Assembly (NCBI GenBank): GCA_907164885.2
Contig: OU015499.1
Coordinates: 160,019,489 to 160,083,488, forward strand
DNA length: 64,000 bases
Direction of reading: 5' to 3'
DNA from: Dolomedes plantarius
Taxonomy: Eukaryota; Arthropoda; Arachnida; Araneae; Dolomedidae
Positions 31,984-42,188 of the stretch are shown here, piece after piece; positions within the stretch are counted from its first letter, which is position 1; each line of letters opens with the position of its first letter. The notes under the pieces are model-generated. The model was given only the letters and a program-made list of their open reading frames with translations. It had not been told where the DNA came from and searched no databases. The translations under genes were made by a program, and so were the position numbers.

Positions 31984-33957
31984 ATGGCGGAATTTAAGAA
32001 ACGGCGTGTTGAAGATGAGGAACGACAATTTCAGTCAAAGTGGCAGGAAAGTTACTTTTATGTTGAACATAAAGGAAAACCACAGTGTGTTATCTGTTCT
32101 CAAGTCTTGTGTGTTTCGAAGGAGTATAACAGGGGTATAAAGAAGAAGTGAGTAGACACTATACCAGCTTGCATAAATCAAAATACGATCAATACCAGGG
32201 AAGTGCCAGAACTTGTGTGTTTCATGATTTGAAGTTGAAAGTAACTAGACAGAAGAATATCTTTCAGCAACCATCAAACACTGCTGGTTCAAAGGCATCT
32301 TATGAGGTATGTTTAGAGCCAGCTAAAAGTAAAAAAGTCTTTTTGGGATGGTGATCTCAATAAAAGATGTGCTGTAGAAATGGCATCTTCATTTGGAGAT
32401 AATAAGACGGCTAAAAATTTTGAAACAGTTTCCTTTTCTCATCAGACAGTAAGTAGAAGAATTAATGATATGTGTGGTAAAGTTTGAGGTTCTCTGAAGG
32501 GCATTTTGCAAAAATGTAAATTTTACTGTCTACCTCTAAATGAGAACACAGATATAGCTGACATCAGCCAGCTCCTTATCTTTGTCAGAACAATAAACGA
32601 AGAATTTGAAATTCATGAAGAACTGTTGGAATTAAAATCATTAGAAACCAGCAAAAAAGGTATTGACATATTCAACCCACTGGATCATGTCGTTTCTAAA
32701 TATGGAGGTTTTGTGAAGTGCTCCTTCATTGCAACAGATGGAGCTAAAGCAATGGTTGGTCATAAAACTGGGTTAGTAGGACAGTGTAAAGAAAAAGGCA
32801 TAAATTGTTTGTTTTTCCACTGCATTATCCACCAGGAGGATCTCTGGTAGAAAATTTTTAAGGCTCAGCGAGCCTTATACGCATAGACTATAATACCCAT
32901 AGACACAGAGCATTTATTGCATTCCTGTACAATTTGGAAGCTGAGTATGGTGACATTTCATTGCTTTGTGAAGTGCACTGGCTAAGTGCTGGAAATTGCC
33001 TGAAACAGTTTTTTGGGTTGAGGAATGAAATTCTTGGTTTTCTCAGAAATGAAAACGTTGGGCATGAGTATGAAGAAAAACTGGAAGATATCCAATTTTT
33101 AAATAATCTTACTTTTCTGACAGATTTAACATCTCAACTAAATGGATTAAACCCGAAATTACAAGGCAGAAAACAAAATATCTCCTAGCTTTATGGACTT
33201 ATTGAGGACTTCCGTAAAAATCTTGATGTAATGCAAATTGCCCTGAAGGCAAATAATACGGCACACTTCCCATCTTGTCAGCAGTTTAAAGAAGAAAAAA
33301 GTAACACAAATTTTAGCATGTTTCATGAAATAATAGTATATATCAAGAAAGAGTTCAATTACAGATTCCAGGATTTTGACTCCCTAAAACCAAAACTTGC
33401 ACTGTTCAACAACCCCATGGATATTGAAGTGAGTGAGGTGCCCTGCGACCTTCAAATGGGAATTTGTGATCTTCAGGCACACCCATTCTACCAGACTAAA
33501 AGTCCCTGAAAAATTCTGGAAACTGATTGCTAAAGAATGTTTTTCTAAACTACTTAAATTCTCTTTACAAATGTTATAGCTGTTTGACAGTACATACGTG
33601 TATGAAAGTGTTTTTTCTGCTCTCAAACAAATTAAATAAAAAACGAGAAATCGAATTCAAAGTGCTTCACTGCAATCGAGCCTGAGACTTAGGGCTTGTT
33701 CAGATAGGATTCCGTTGCGTTGCGTTAAGGGAAAGATGACGTTGAGACGAAAATAAACCAACCATAGGCGTTAAAAATTTCATAGCTAATCGTTTGGAGG
33801 TTTGTCATTGGTTAAATATATTTCAATACTTTAACGCTACTCAACGGACTCCTATGTGAAGAGGCCCTTTGTCTTACTGAACTTACAGTGGACATTGATA
33901 AACTTGTATCAGGAAAGCAGTGCCAATCATCTCATTGATTTCTCGACTGCAAAATGA
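31984..33957 (+). pseudogene. hAT transposase pseudogene, GTF2IRD2-like, copy B
   Basis: Same motif order as copy A: MAEFKKRRVEDEE, CVICSQVLC, NENTDIADISQLLIFV, ATDGAKAMVGHKTG, FFHCIIHQEDLW and CEVHWLSAGNCLKQ. It is more decayed: a TGA near 32486, a deletion and stop at 32850-32930 that removes the segment after the HQE motif, and a stop at 33188. The C-terminal dimerisation region is readable to about 33640 and resumes after the inserted MITE. Confidence 0.87.
33691..33868. mobile_element. MITE, AGGGC(C/T)TGT family, copy 1
   Basis: A 178-bp insertion absent from copy A (5040). The ends are inverted: agggcttgttcagataggat on the left, and in reverse agggcctcttcacataggag on the right. Further in, ccgttgcg and cgttaa are also shared. 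It is related to 38199-38386. The flanking t-run prevents an exact target-site call. Confidence 0.85.
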
Positions 33958-34134
33958 AGTGTTATATTAAACTAGTTTATTAAAGTTCTTTTAATACAAA
34001 TTTTAATAACAGTTTTTTAATACAATATGTAATTCGCTTTCTTTCTGGAATGTCTCTGGCCCTCACATTCCTATACTAAAGATTGATTGGACCTCGGGAA
34101 ACTAAAGGTTGGACCACACTGCATTAGCAGAATG

Positions 34135-34420
34135 TAAAAGCCACTGTTCTTTCATCTGACAATATTTTAGATTATGAATTTTCTGTTGGTGATATCTCCT
34201 TTAATTTGAAAACTTCCCAATGTAAGACGTACTATCTTCATATTCAAGGTAGCTTGGATATACTTAATAGAGATATTTGTGATCTGATTATTTGTACATC
34301 AAATATTACTGTAATTGTCCCAGTAGTGAAAAAAGATGAATTTTCAGTAAACATAAAAAAGGCTATTGATTTTTATAGAAGCATATTTATTTATACTCTT
34401 ATAACGTGGTTGCTGAATAT
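34135..34420 (+). pseudogene. YqaJ-like exonuclease domain fragment
   Basis: A plus-strand frame reads ATVLSSDNILDYEFSVGDIS, then TYYLHIQGSLDILNRDICDL and KKDEFSVNIKKAIDFYRSIF. This fits the C-terminal part of a YqaJ-type recombinase/exonuclease domain (family form YY.QIQGQL.I..RD.C.FV), a family common in arthropod mobile DNA and some viruses. The catalytic N-terminal part is missing and the hAT right end lies immediately upstream, so the hAT probably landed in or next to it. Copy A lacks it. Confidence 0.55.
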
Positions 34421-34678
34421 AGTATGTTGTAATATAGTATTCAATCCAGTCCAATTTAGCCGTGTGCCACCTAAATTTTGACCGAGCATCCCCAATGGTG
34501 ATATCTGGGGGATCGTGCCTTCTCCTACCCTCTGTGACCTCATAGAATGACTTTCCGGTCTACGAACGTAACGTTTCAAAATCCGGCTTAGACACGAAGG
34601 TATTTAATGGCGCTCGGGATTCGATCCGTGCTCCTTCAGTACCGAAAGCCGACGCGCAACCACTAAGCTACGTTGGGC
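34362..34678 (-). repeat. tRNA-derived SINE, copy B
   Basis: Same unit as at 5762-6083. On the minus strand the A-box-like TAGCTTAGTGG is intact and the B-box-like GGATCGAATCCC is kept. The body matches copy A with scattered changes. Confidence 0.8.
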
Positions 34679-34920
34679 TTTCAATCCACATTTAATAGAG
34701 GGCAGACATTTAAATATTTTCTTTGACTTCAGGGAGAGCAAAAAAATGTTTTAAAGACCATTTCTCCGAAAATTCAAACTCTCCAGTTAAACATGGCCAC
34801 ATATCTAGATTGAGTAGCATAATAATGTAATTATTTAATGTAATGAAATGTGATTATTATGTAATTGTAATAAATTATTTTTTAAAATTTGATTGTTTAG
34901 AATCTTTTGCGTTCAAGTAC

Positions 34921-35249
34921 TGTTAAGCTTTCATTCTTATCTCACATCTTATCTTATGACGTCATAGTTTTGTATGACATATGAATGTTTTTTTCTTTTA
35001 TGTTACTTTCCTTTCTATCAGTGGCAACCCTGACTCTAACTTGTATTTAAGGAATGCAACATGCAGTCGAGTGTTAGTCTGGTCTAGGCTGCCTAGTTAT
35101 TCTTGCAACTCGATAGTATTCGAGTTGTATATGAGATTAGTTAATTTAGTATGTTAATAAATTTAACTTTTTGCTTTTAAACCTGTGTCCTTAGTTTTAC
35201 ACTGAAACTCTGCTAAAGTCTTCGTCTTATTAAGGGGCGGAGACTATCA
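34921..35249 (+). repeat. Copia 5' LTR
   Basis: 329 bp, TG...CA ends. A TATA-like gtatttaagg lies near 35043. The last third is repeated at 37214-37336 with a few differences. Confidence 0.9.
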
Positions 35250-35262
35250 AGGTTATGGGCCT
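35250..35262 (+). promoter_or_regulatory. Copia primer binding site (half tRNA-iMet)
   Basis: ggttatgggcc directly after the 5' LTR. The reverse complement ggcccataacc is the anticodon-arm sequence (anticodon CAU) of eukaryotic initiator tRNA-Met. Priming from this internal position rather than the tRNA 3' end is the Drosophila copia mode. Confidence 0.75.
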
Positions 35263-35360
35263 TTAGCAAAGAGTCATGGACACAAGTGTCAGGCAATTTT
35301 ATTATTAATATACTTTTATCAGTACGTTTTTCACTCGAAGAGGCACTAGTGAATGCAGTG

Positions 35361-37213
35361 ATGGCGGGCCAGTCATTAGAAGCAAGCATTGATCAGCATA
35401 CCGGTGTCAACTATTCGTCATGGTGTGAAGATGCGAAAGTACTACTGATGGACCGTTACGCATGGAATATAATTTCCGGCACAGAGGTTGAACCAGCTAA
35501 AGACGCCGACCAGAAGGAGAGACGAGATTACGCTACTAGAAAGGCGAAAGCGTACACTACGATATACTAGAGTGTCGAAAAGCCTTTTCGACCACTTATA
35601 TCTGGAACTGATGATGGCAAGCTGGCTTGGGAAATTCTTCTTAATCACTTTCGGCCGGACTCACGACCTCGAACGATTGGATTAATGGATAACTTTTTTA
35701 GCTGTCGACCTTCGGAGGAAGAATCCATAGGACTATTCGCCGCTCGATTAAGAGGTATAACGGATCAACTCAAAGATACAGGTAAACCAATTTCTGACTG
35801 GTTTTACTCCTTCCAGTTGATAAGGTTTCTACCCGCTAATTTTTCTGGTATAGTGCAAGCTATATACAGGTGGTCCGACGAAGAATTTAAGCCTGAAAAG
35901 GTTCTTCAAGAACTAATATCTGAGGAAGCTAGGCTTAAACAAAGTATTATGGACAACGAACTAACAGCACTGCATAGCTCTACATCAAAAACTAAAAATA
36001 TTAAGGATAAAGATGTATTTAGCAAATATCAGAAAAGAAAATGTTTTTTATGTGGGAAAACCGGTCATTTTATGGCTAATTGTAAAAATAGAATGCTTAA
36101 AAATAAGGGAGATAAGATGGGGAAGAAGCAACGAGACCAAACATCTAGTTATATTATAGAAACATGCTACAATGAAAATGAGGAATTAAAAAGAGCATGG
36201 GTTTTTGATTCTGCCGCGAGTGCCCATTTTTGCTGTAACAAGAATTTGTTTACATCATTTGAGGCGGTATCTGATACCTCAATGGCGGTTGCTGTTGATA
36301 ATATTTTATGTCCAGTAGAAGGGATAGGAACAGTGGAAATGCAGTTTACCCATTTTGGTAATGAAAAGGTAATTTTGAACAATGACATGTATTCCCCACG
36401 GCTGAGGCGAAATTTGTTATCCGGTTCACTCATTGAAAAACAGGCAGGATCATTTATCGGGAAAGCGGGCAAAATTATAGTACACGCAAAAGACGGAAGA
36501 AAAAGTTTCTTTGCACGTAGAAAAGAAGGGTTATATTACGTTTACACCGAATATCCTGAAAAGACAATTTCACCCGAAGTTGAAAGTTTGGTAACGTTTA
36601 ACACAAATGATTTAGAATTATGGCACCGTAGGTTTTGTCACGTTAATAGTAAATACATTCTTAACACAAGTAAACATAATTCTGTCAATGGTCTACCAGA
36701 TATAAAAAATGCAGAATTAAACTGCGAGTCCTGTAAATTAGCAAAATCACGCAGAGTATCTTACAATCCTATTAATAAAGTGAGATCTGACAAACCACTT
36801 CAATTACTTCACATGGATGTCTGTGGTCCCCTCCCTACACAAACGAGAGAAGGATTCAGGTATTTCTTGACAATTATAGATGATTACAGTAGGAAGGTGA
36901 CGGTGTATCCCCTCAAACAAAAGTCTGATGTATTCGAATGCTTTACAAAATTTCAGAAACGGGCAGAGCGGTTTTTAAATTCGAAAATTTTAAATATACG
37001 AACTGATAATGGGCTCGAATTCATTAATGAAAGATTTGCGAAATTTTTAGATGACAAAGGCATACAGGCAGAGAGAACAAATTTTTACACTCCAGAACAG
37101 AATGGGGTAAGCGAACGTTATAATTATACCGCCATGAAGCAATTAGAACACTTTTTAAAGATAGCGGTCTTAGTAATGGATTTTGGGCTGAAGCCCTTTT
37201 CTGCTTTACTTAC
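35361..37213 (+). pseudogene. Copia Gag-Pol pseudogene, truncated after integrase
   Basis: The ATG at 35361 begins a Gag of the Copia type. A single in-frame TAG at 35568-35570 interrupts it, and the same frame is then open to the deletion joint at about 37213. Domains in order: Gag core, zinc knuckle CFLCGKTGHFMANC near 36040-36081, protease motif WVFDSAASAHF near 36198 (A where the family has G), a GAG-pre-integrase zinc-binding region (LWHRRFCHVN, then CESCKLAKSRR), and an integrase core with its first catalytic Asp at LLHMDVCGPL, the second at RTDNGLEF and the Glu at GVSER. Reverse transcriptase and RNase H are gone. With a stop and a truncation it is not autonomous, though most of the reading frame is well kept, which suggests a young insertion. 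Confidence 0.92.
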
Positions 37214-37683
37214 GTATATGAGATTAGTTAATTTAGTATGTTAATAAATTTAACTTTTTGCTTTTAAACCTGTGTCCTTACTTTTACACTGAAACTCTGC
37301 GAAAGTCTTCGTCTTATTAAGGGACGGAGACTATCCAATACTTTTGAAGAATATCATCGCACAAAAATGTTACATAAAATTTTAAAAATTATAAATTGTA
37401 CGTAAATTATTTCCTGTTTTTAATTAGAGTTCCATTATTGTTTACGGAATTGTTTGCCACACTGAAATTTGGACTGCAAAGTGTTTATTCATAATTAAAT
37501 ATTAAAATAGAAAAGCTATGAGAAGCAGGTATTTATATTAAGTGCTACGCAAAACACAAAAACGAGAAAGAGTGTTGCTGACATAAATCAGCAAATCTTT
37601 TTCTTTGCTGTTTAGTTACTCGGAAAAAAAAATATGCACATGCATGCTTCTGGTAGTAATTAAAGATATTGGTGGGATATTTA

Positions 37684-39845
37684 TCGGGAAACCAGAGATA
37701 TATCTGAAATGAACAAAAGCATTCGCACTTGGCGAAAATCAGCCAACTCTCCAAGAATCTCCAAGAATTCAGTGAATACCTATGTTTATTATTTTTAGTC
37801 ACATAAGCACATATCACCAATTTATAAATGAAACACATATCACCAATTTAAAAAATATATAAAGAGAGTAACTCAAACTATCAATGAATTTTGTGAAAAA
37901 GAATTTACGCATTTTGTTTTTTACAATACAAAGTGAACAGTCTTTACCTCCTCTCAAACGTTTCAAAAATTCAGAGCGAAAATTTTCGGCCTCTTCTTTT
38001 AGTGAAAAGGGCAAACCATGAAGCTACAGAATTTTCATGATAGCAAAGACAAATATAGTATAAACAATACATTTATATCTTGATAGTTAGATTTCAAGAA
38101 TCCTGTGGATTATCTCAATATATATACATTTTTAATTCATCAGTCAGCAAGACTTAACACTTAAAAACAGATAAAATTTAATCTATTTCAAAAGTGTAAG
38201 GGCCTGTCCACATAGGAGTCCGTTGCGTAGCGTTAAGGGAAAGATGACGTTGAGACAAAAATAAGCCAATCTTAGGCCTTCAAACTATTAGCAATGAAAT
38301 CTTTAACGTCTATGATTGGTTTATTTTCGTCTCAACGTCATCTTTTCCTTAACGCTACGCAACGGACTCCTATGTGAACAGGCCCTTACACCAGCTACCT
38401 AGGTATGAGAGATAAATTGCATAAGCAGTTAATAAAAATAAACAATTTTGTTTTATGCAATAAAGCATTTTAACTTTTTTTAATTATCACCTATAGTATA
38501 TAAACGTTCCATTTCGCACTTAATTAACCGATGATTATTTATTGATTTCAAAAACCTTCAGGAAAGTTCTTCGACAGTTATCGTGAGCGGGAGAATTTAA
38601 AATGCTTCAAATCAAAAAAGTCAAATTTATAAATATCTCTAAATACTTACTGATCTCTAGCAGAGCATGTTGAGTTTTTAAAAATGCATACCAAGATTTG
38701 AGAAAAAAGAATCAGCAACAAAATTAAACAAAATATGGTAAGTTTTAAATTTTCATTGATAAATGAACACAAGCATATATATTAATCCAGACAAGTCGTA
38801 ATAGAACGTCTATAATTGAGCAGGCTAAAGAGCATCTTAATCCTCCCGTTTGATGAAGTTGAAATTTTCGCACAAAAAAGTACCAGTATCTTACGTAGAC
38901 ACACAACTCGTCACTCTCGCAAAAAATACGAACTTTTCAAACATCCCAAAATAATTTAGCATCTTTTTCGTACAGTTTTGATATACAAGATTACCATACA
39001 AGGGTTATCATAATATTCTATTTTAATACGGATATCGCATTCTTGGCAGATTTTGACTTACCAGCATCCGAAACTGAAAAATATTTATTGTTTTTCTCGT
39101 TAAAAACGGCATTTCCAGGCGTAATCTTTTCAAAAATCGTAGATCTTCAATGTTTAAAGGTTTACATAGTCGGAATTCCGCCAAGTATGAATAGATTTCG
39201 AATAAAAGTCTCCGCAAAATAGTGGCCATGTTAATCTTCTTAGGGCATCTTAGTTTTGTGCTCCAAAGGTCTCCAAGATGGCCGCCTTACTCCGATGGCG
39301 TATCAATGGACAAATTCTAATCAAATGGGAGAGGAATTGGGCTAGGCAAGTAAACTCCCCCCCCCCCCCCCGCCGCCGAAAAGATAACAGGAAAGAAGAG
39401 AAAGAATATATCTGAAATATACAAAAGCATACGCACTTGGCGAAAATCAGCCAACTCTCCAAGAATTCAGTAAATACCTATATTTATTATTTTTAGTCAC
39501 ATAAGCACATATAACCAATTTATAAATGAAGAACATATCACCAATTGAAAAAAAAATAAAGAGAGTAATTCAAACTATCAATGAATTTTGTGAAAAATAA
39601 TTTACGCATTTTGTTTCTTTCAATACAAAGTGAACAGTCTTTACCTCCTCTCAAACGTTTCGAAAATTCAGAGCGAAAATTCTCGGCCTCTTCTTTTATT
39701 GAAAAGGGCAAACGTAAAACTACTTTATCGACAGTGCTTCTACTTTAATCAATGGACAAATTCTATTCAAATGGGGGAGGAAGTGGGCTAGCCAAGTAAC
39801 CTCCTCCCCGCCCAGGAAAAGATAACAGGACAGAAGAGAAAACCT
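37684..39845. repeat. Local tandem duplication within copy B, with an insert
   Basis: Copy A 6672-7130 is present twice here. The first copy is 37684-38015 plus 39291-39404, split by about 1.27 kb of other sequence. The second is 39405-39845. The joint lies in gaagagaaa/gaatatatctg at about 39404. The insert (38016-39290) has no recognised gene and carries a MITE at 38199. Confidence 0.8.
38199..38386. mobile_element. MITE, AGGGCCTGT family, copy 2
   Basis: 188 bp with near-perfect inverted ends of about 45 bp: agggcctgtccacataggag on the left and agggcctgttcacataggag in reverse on the right, flanked by TA on both sides. Inside, gatgacgttgagac is shared by the two arms. No coding. The superfamily is not certain. 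Confidence 0.88.
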
Positions 39846-41086
39846 TCGTGAACCGAAAACTGGTATACTCTGTGAACCTCATGACTTGGTAGTAGAAAAT
39901 AGTGATTAATCACCAGTAGCTAAATTTCATTATTTGTTGGTTCAATGGCAACAGTATCTCTCAAGCGCGTAGTATGTTGCTTTTTGCATTCATCGGCTAC
40001 AGATGTTATAGCTTCATGACTTTGCTTATTGTGTTCGATTCTCTGTAATCTAAATAATTAAAAGAGAAAAACCGATGGTGAAAAAATTTCCCACCTTTTA
40101 GAATGGATCATGTATTGAAATAACGTGGATCCAGGTGCAAGAAAAATAAACAGTATTGAAGTAAGTTTAATTTTTACATTATTTCTTTATTCTATGACAG
40201 AACTGTGTTGTTAAGATGTTGAAAATGATATAGGTATATAATTTCTACATTTTACGCTATTTTTTTTTTTTTTTGAGTGAAGCTAAATGTTAATACAATA
40301 CGTATGGCTATTAAATCGTTAGGTACTGCATGTTCAGCTATAGTATGTTATTTTCAGCAAATTAGTAGAATATTACTTTCCGGTAGATGTTGGCGTGCAA
40401 TTAAAATATACGCTCATCGATTTCAAGAGACTGCTAAAAGTTGCCCTGATAATTTTATTTACAATTTTATCCAAAATGTATAAATATATCATCATGGAAG
40501 TCAAACATACCGTGTTTAGCAATTTTCCTGGTTATGAGTTATACAAAAGTTTTTGAACCGTTAATGATTGCGGTAAAAGATAAAATATACAGGGAACATC
40601 CATATACTGTGCCGTTCGGCGGGAAGTTATCACAGTTTTTCAAGGGGAGTTCTCATTCAGGAAAATACTATTTCTTTCTGTTTTAAATCTTTTAGCCTGA
40701 CAATCGTCACTTTTTATGAAAATTCAACAATAAGTAGCTAATAAACATCATTAAAATATTTTAATGAAAGAATATTGAATACAACATTTATCTGGAGTAA
40801 ATAATTAAAATAGCAAAAAATATTTCAAAATGTATCAATCGGTTTCTAAAAGTAGGTCAAAATTTAAATTTTTAAAAAATATTTCATATGATAGTGTGGA
40901 AACAAGAAATTAAAAATACAAGAATTTATTGTCATAAAAATTCTTAAAAGGTATAAAATAAACATGTAATTGCTTCAAGATACACACATAAAAATACAAA
41001 CATTCTAATAAAATATATATGGTACATAAAATTTAAAAGTTTGTAGGAAGATAATTTCAGCATATATAGAAGAATGAAAAAAAAAT
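39846..41086. other. AT-rich non-coding stretch, copy B
   Basis: This aligns with 7131-8294. It carries about 55 bp after 40395 that copy A lacks. No gene is supported. Confidence 0.6.
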
Positions 41087-42188
41087 GGTACTTTCGCATT
41101 AAACGGAGGCCACCTATTTAAGTTTTGGAAAATGGGAGGGGGGGGGAAATGTAAAATTCAATTACGAACACAAACAACAAACTTTACTACAGAAAGTACA
41201 AACAGTTACTCAAGTTCAGAAAGTTATAAAAAGTAACAATTAATTTCTAGTCACCACAGACTTGCAGAACTGGGTGATGTTGCTCAGGAGCGCGACGAAA
41301 GCATTGTTGCCGGCTGCTGATCGCCATATGTATTCCGCCAGATTTGATTCCAAAATGGTGACGTGCTGTTCCTCGATGTTTTTGTTGTGCCACTTGGCTG
41401 ACCCCCCACATCCTCTCAACTTGCTGGGTACTTGTTCCTGTTTCCGGGTCCACGAAATTGTACTTTTGATTAACTTTCAAGCAAGCATATCCCGCATTTT
41501 CAAGTTCCTCAGTATTGTATCCCTTCCAACAATCAGATATAACTGTTGAGCCGGGTTCGACGTGCAGTTTTATCTGCTCCAACAATGTTTTAGCATTCCT
41601 GTTCGGAACTCTGAATAGGAAACGTCCTCCAGTTTCCCAGCACAAACCACCGAACACCCATTGTTGAGGTAATACCCAGCCAGCATTGTTTTTACGTTTT
41701 GTAAACAAACTCTCGTCTATCTCAACAATACACCCCTCTCCATCAATCTTACCTTCATTTTTCTTTTTGATGGAAAAATGCAGACTTCCCTCATATAATT
41801 TTTCCAGTCGACTGTTGTGTTTGGTGCCATTTTAAATTGTTTCTTGCACTAAGATACTGAGGTTAGTTCCTCGCACCAGCAGTATAAGAAGCGAACGATT
41901 GTCACAAATGGCAGTCTGCTTTGAGAAAACCGTGTGTCAACCATGTATAAATGTGTATAAACGTCACACTAGAAGGCTGAATTTCAAACATCACACTGAA
42001 AAATTTAACACACTTCAATAATAGCAAAACAAAACATGATGATAAAATAAATCTTGTCAGTGATTCATTTTTTAGTGAGAATCACGCTGTGAATGAATCA
42101 CGAAATGTTTACTTTTCGAATGCGCTGTGTTTGCATTTAGAATTGAAATATAATTAAATAGGTGGCCTCCGTTTAATGTGAAAGTACC
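41087..42188 (-). mobile_element. Merlin DNA transposon, copy B
   Basis: The left terminus GGTACTTTCGCATTAAACGG at 41087 and the right terminus, read in reverse as GGTACTTTCACATTAAACGG and ending at 42188, are nearly perfect inverted repeats. They are flanked by the 8-bp direct repeat aaaaaaat, the target size expected for Merlin, though it lies in an A-run. Confidence 0.92.
41247..41815 (-). pseudogene. Merlin (ISXO2-like) transposase pseudogene, copy B
   Basis: The best-kept copy: from GEGCIVEIDESLFTKRKNNA through WVLPQQWVFGGLCWETGG, VISDCWKGYNTEEL and FVDPETGTSTQQVERMWG one frame holds all three catalytic residues (Asp of EIDES, Asp of ISDCW, Glu of VERMWG). One extra G in the run at about 41400-41406 then shifts the frame (VSQVAQQKH in place of SAKWRNKKH), and the frame upstream (VDWKNYMREVC) is also offset. 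It is close to intact but broken. Confidence 0.9.

Larger units (their letters stand above)
31413..34121 (+). mobile_element. hAT transposon (GTF2IRD2-like), copy B
   Basis: The left terminus CAGCGTGGTTCAGCC is at 31413 and the right terminus ends ccacactg at 34121. The flanks CATTAGAC and CATTAGCA match at 6 of 8. It carries a later MITE at 33691-33868. Confidence 0.88.
34921..37336 (+). mobile_element. Truncated Copia-type LTR retrotransposon, copy B only
   Basis: The 5' LTR is 34921-35249, starting TGTTAAGC and ending TATCA. The primer site right after it reads aggttatgggcc, complementary to the anticodon region of initiator tRNA-Met, as in Drosophila copia with its half-tRNA primer. Only the last 123 bp of the 3' LTR remains (37214-37336). 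Flanks agtac (34916-34920) and aatac (37337-37341) match at 4 of 5, the Copia target size. The reverse transcriptase, RNase H and most of the 3' LTR are deleted. Copy A shows the empty site at about 6320. Confidence 0.92.
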
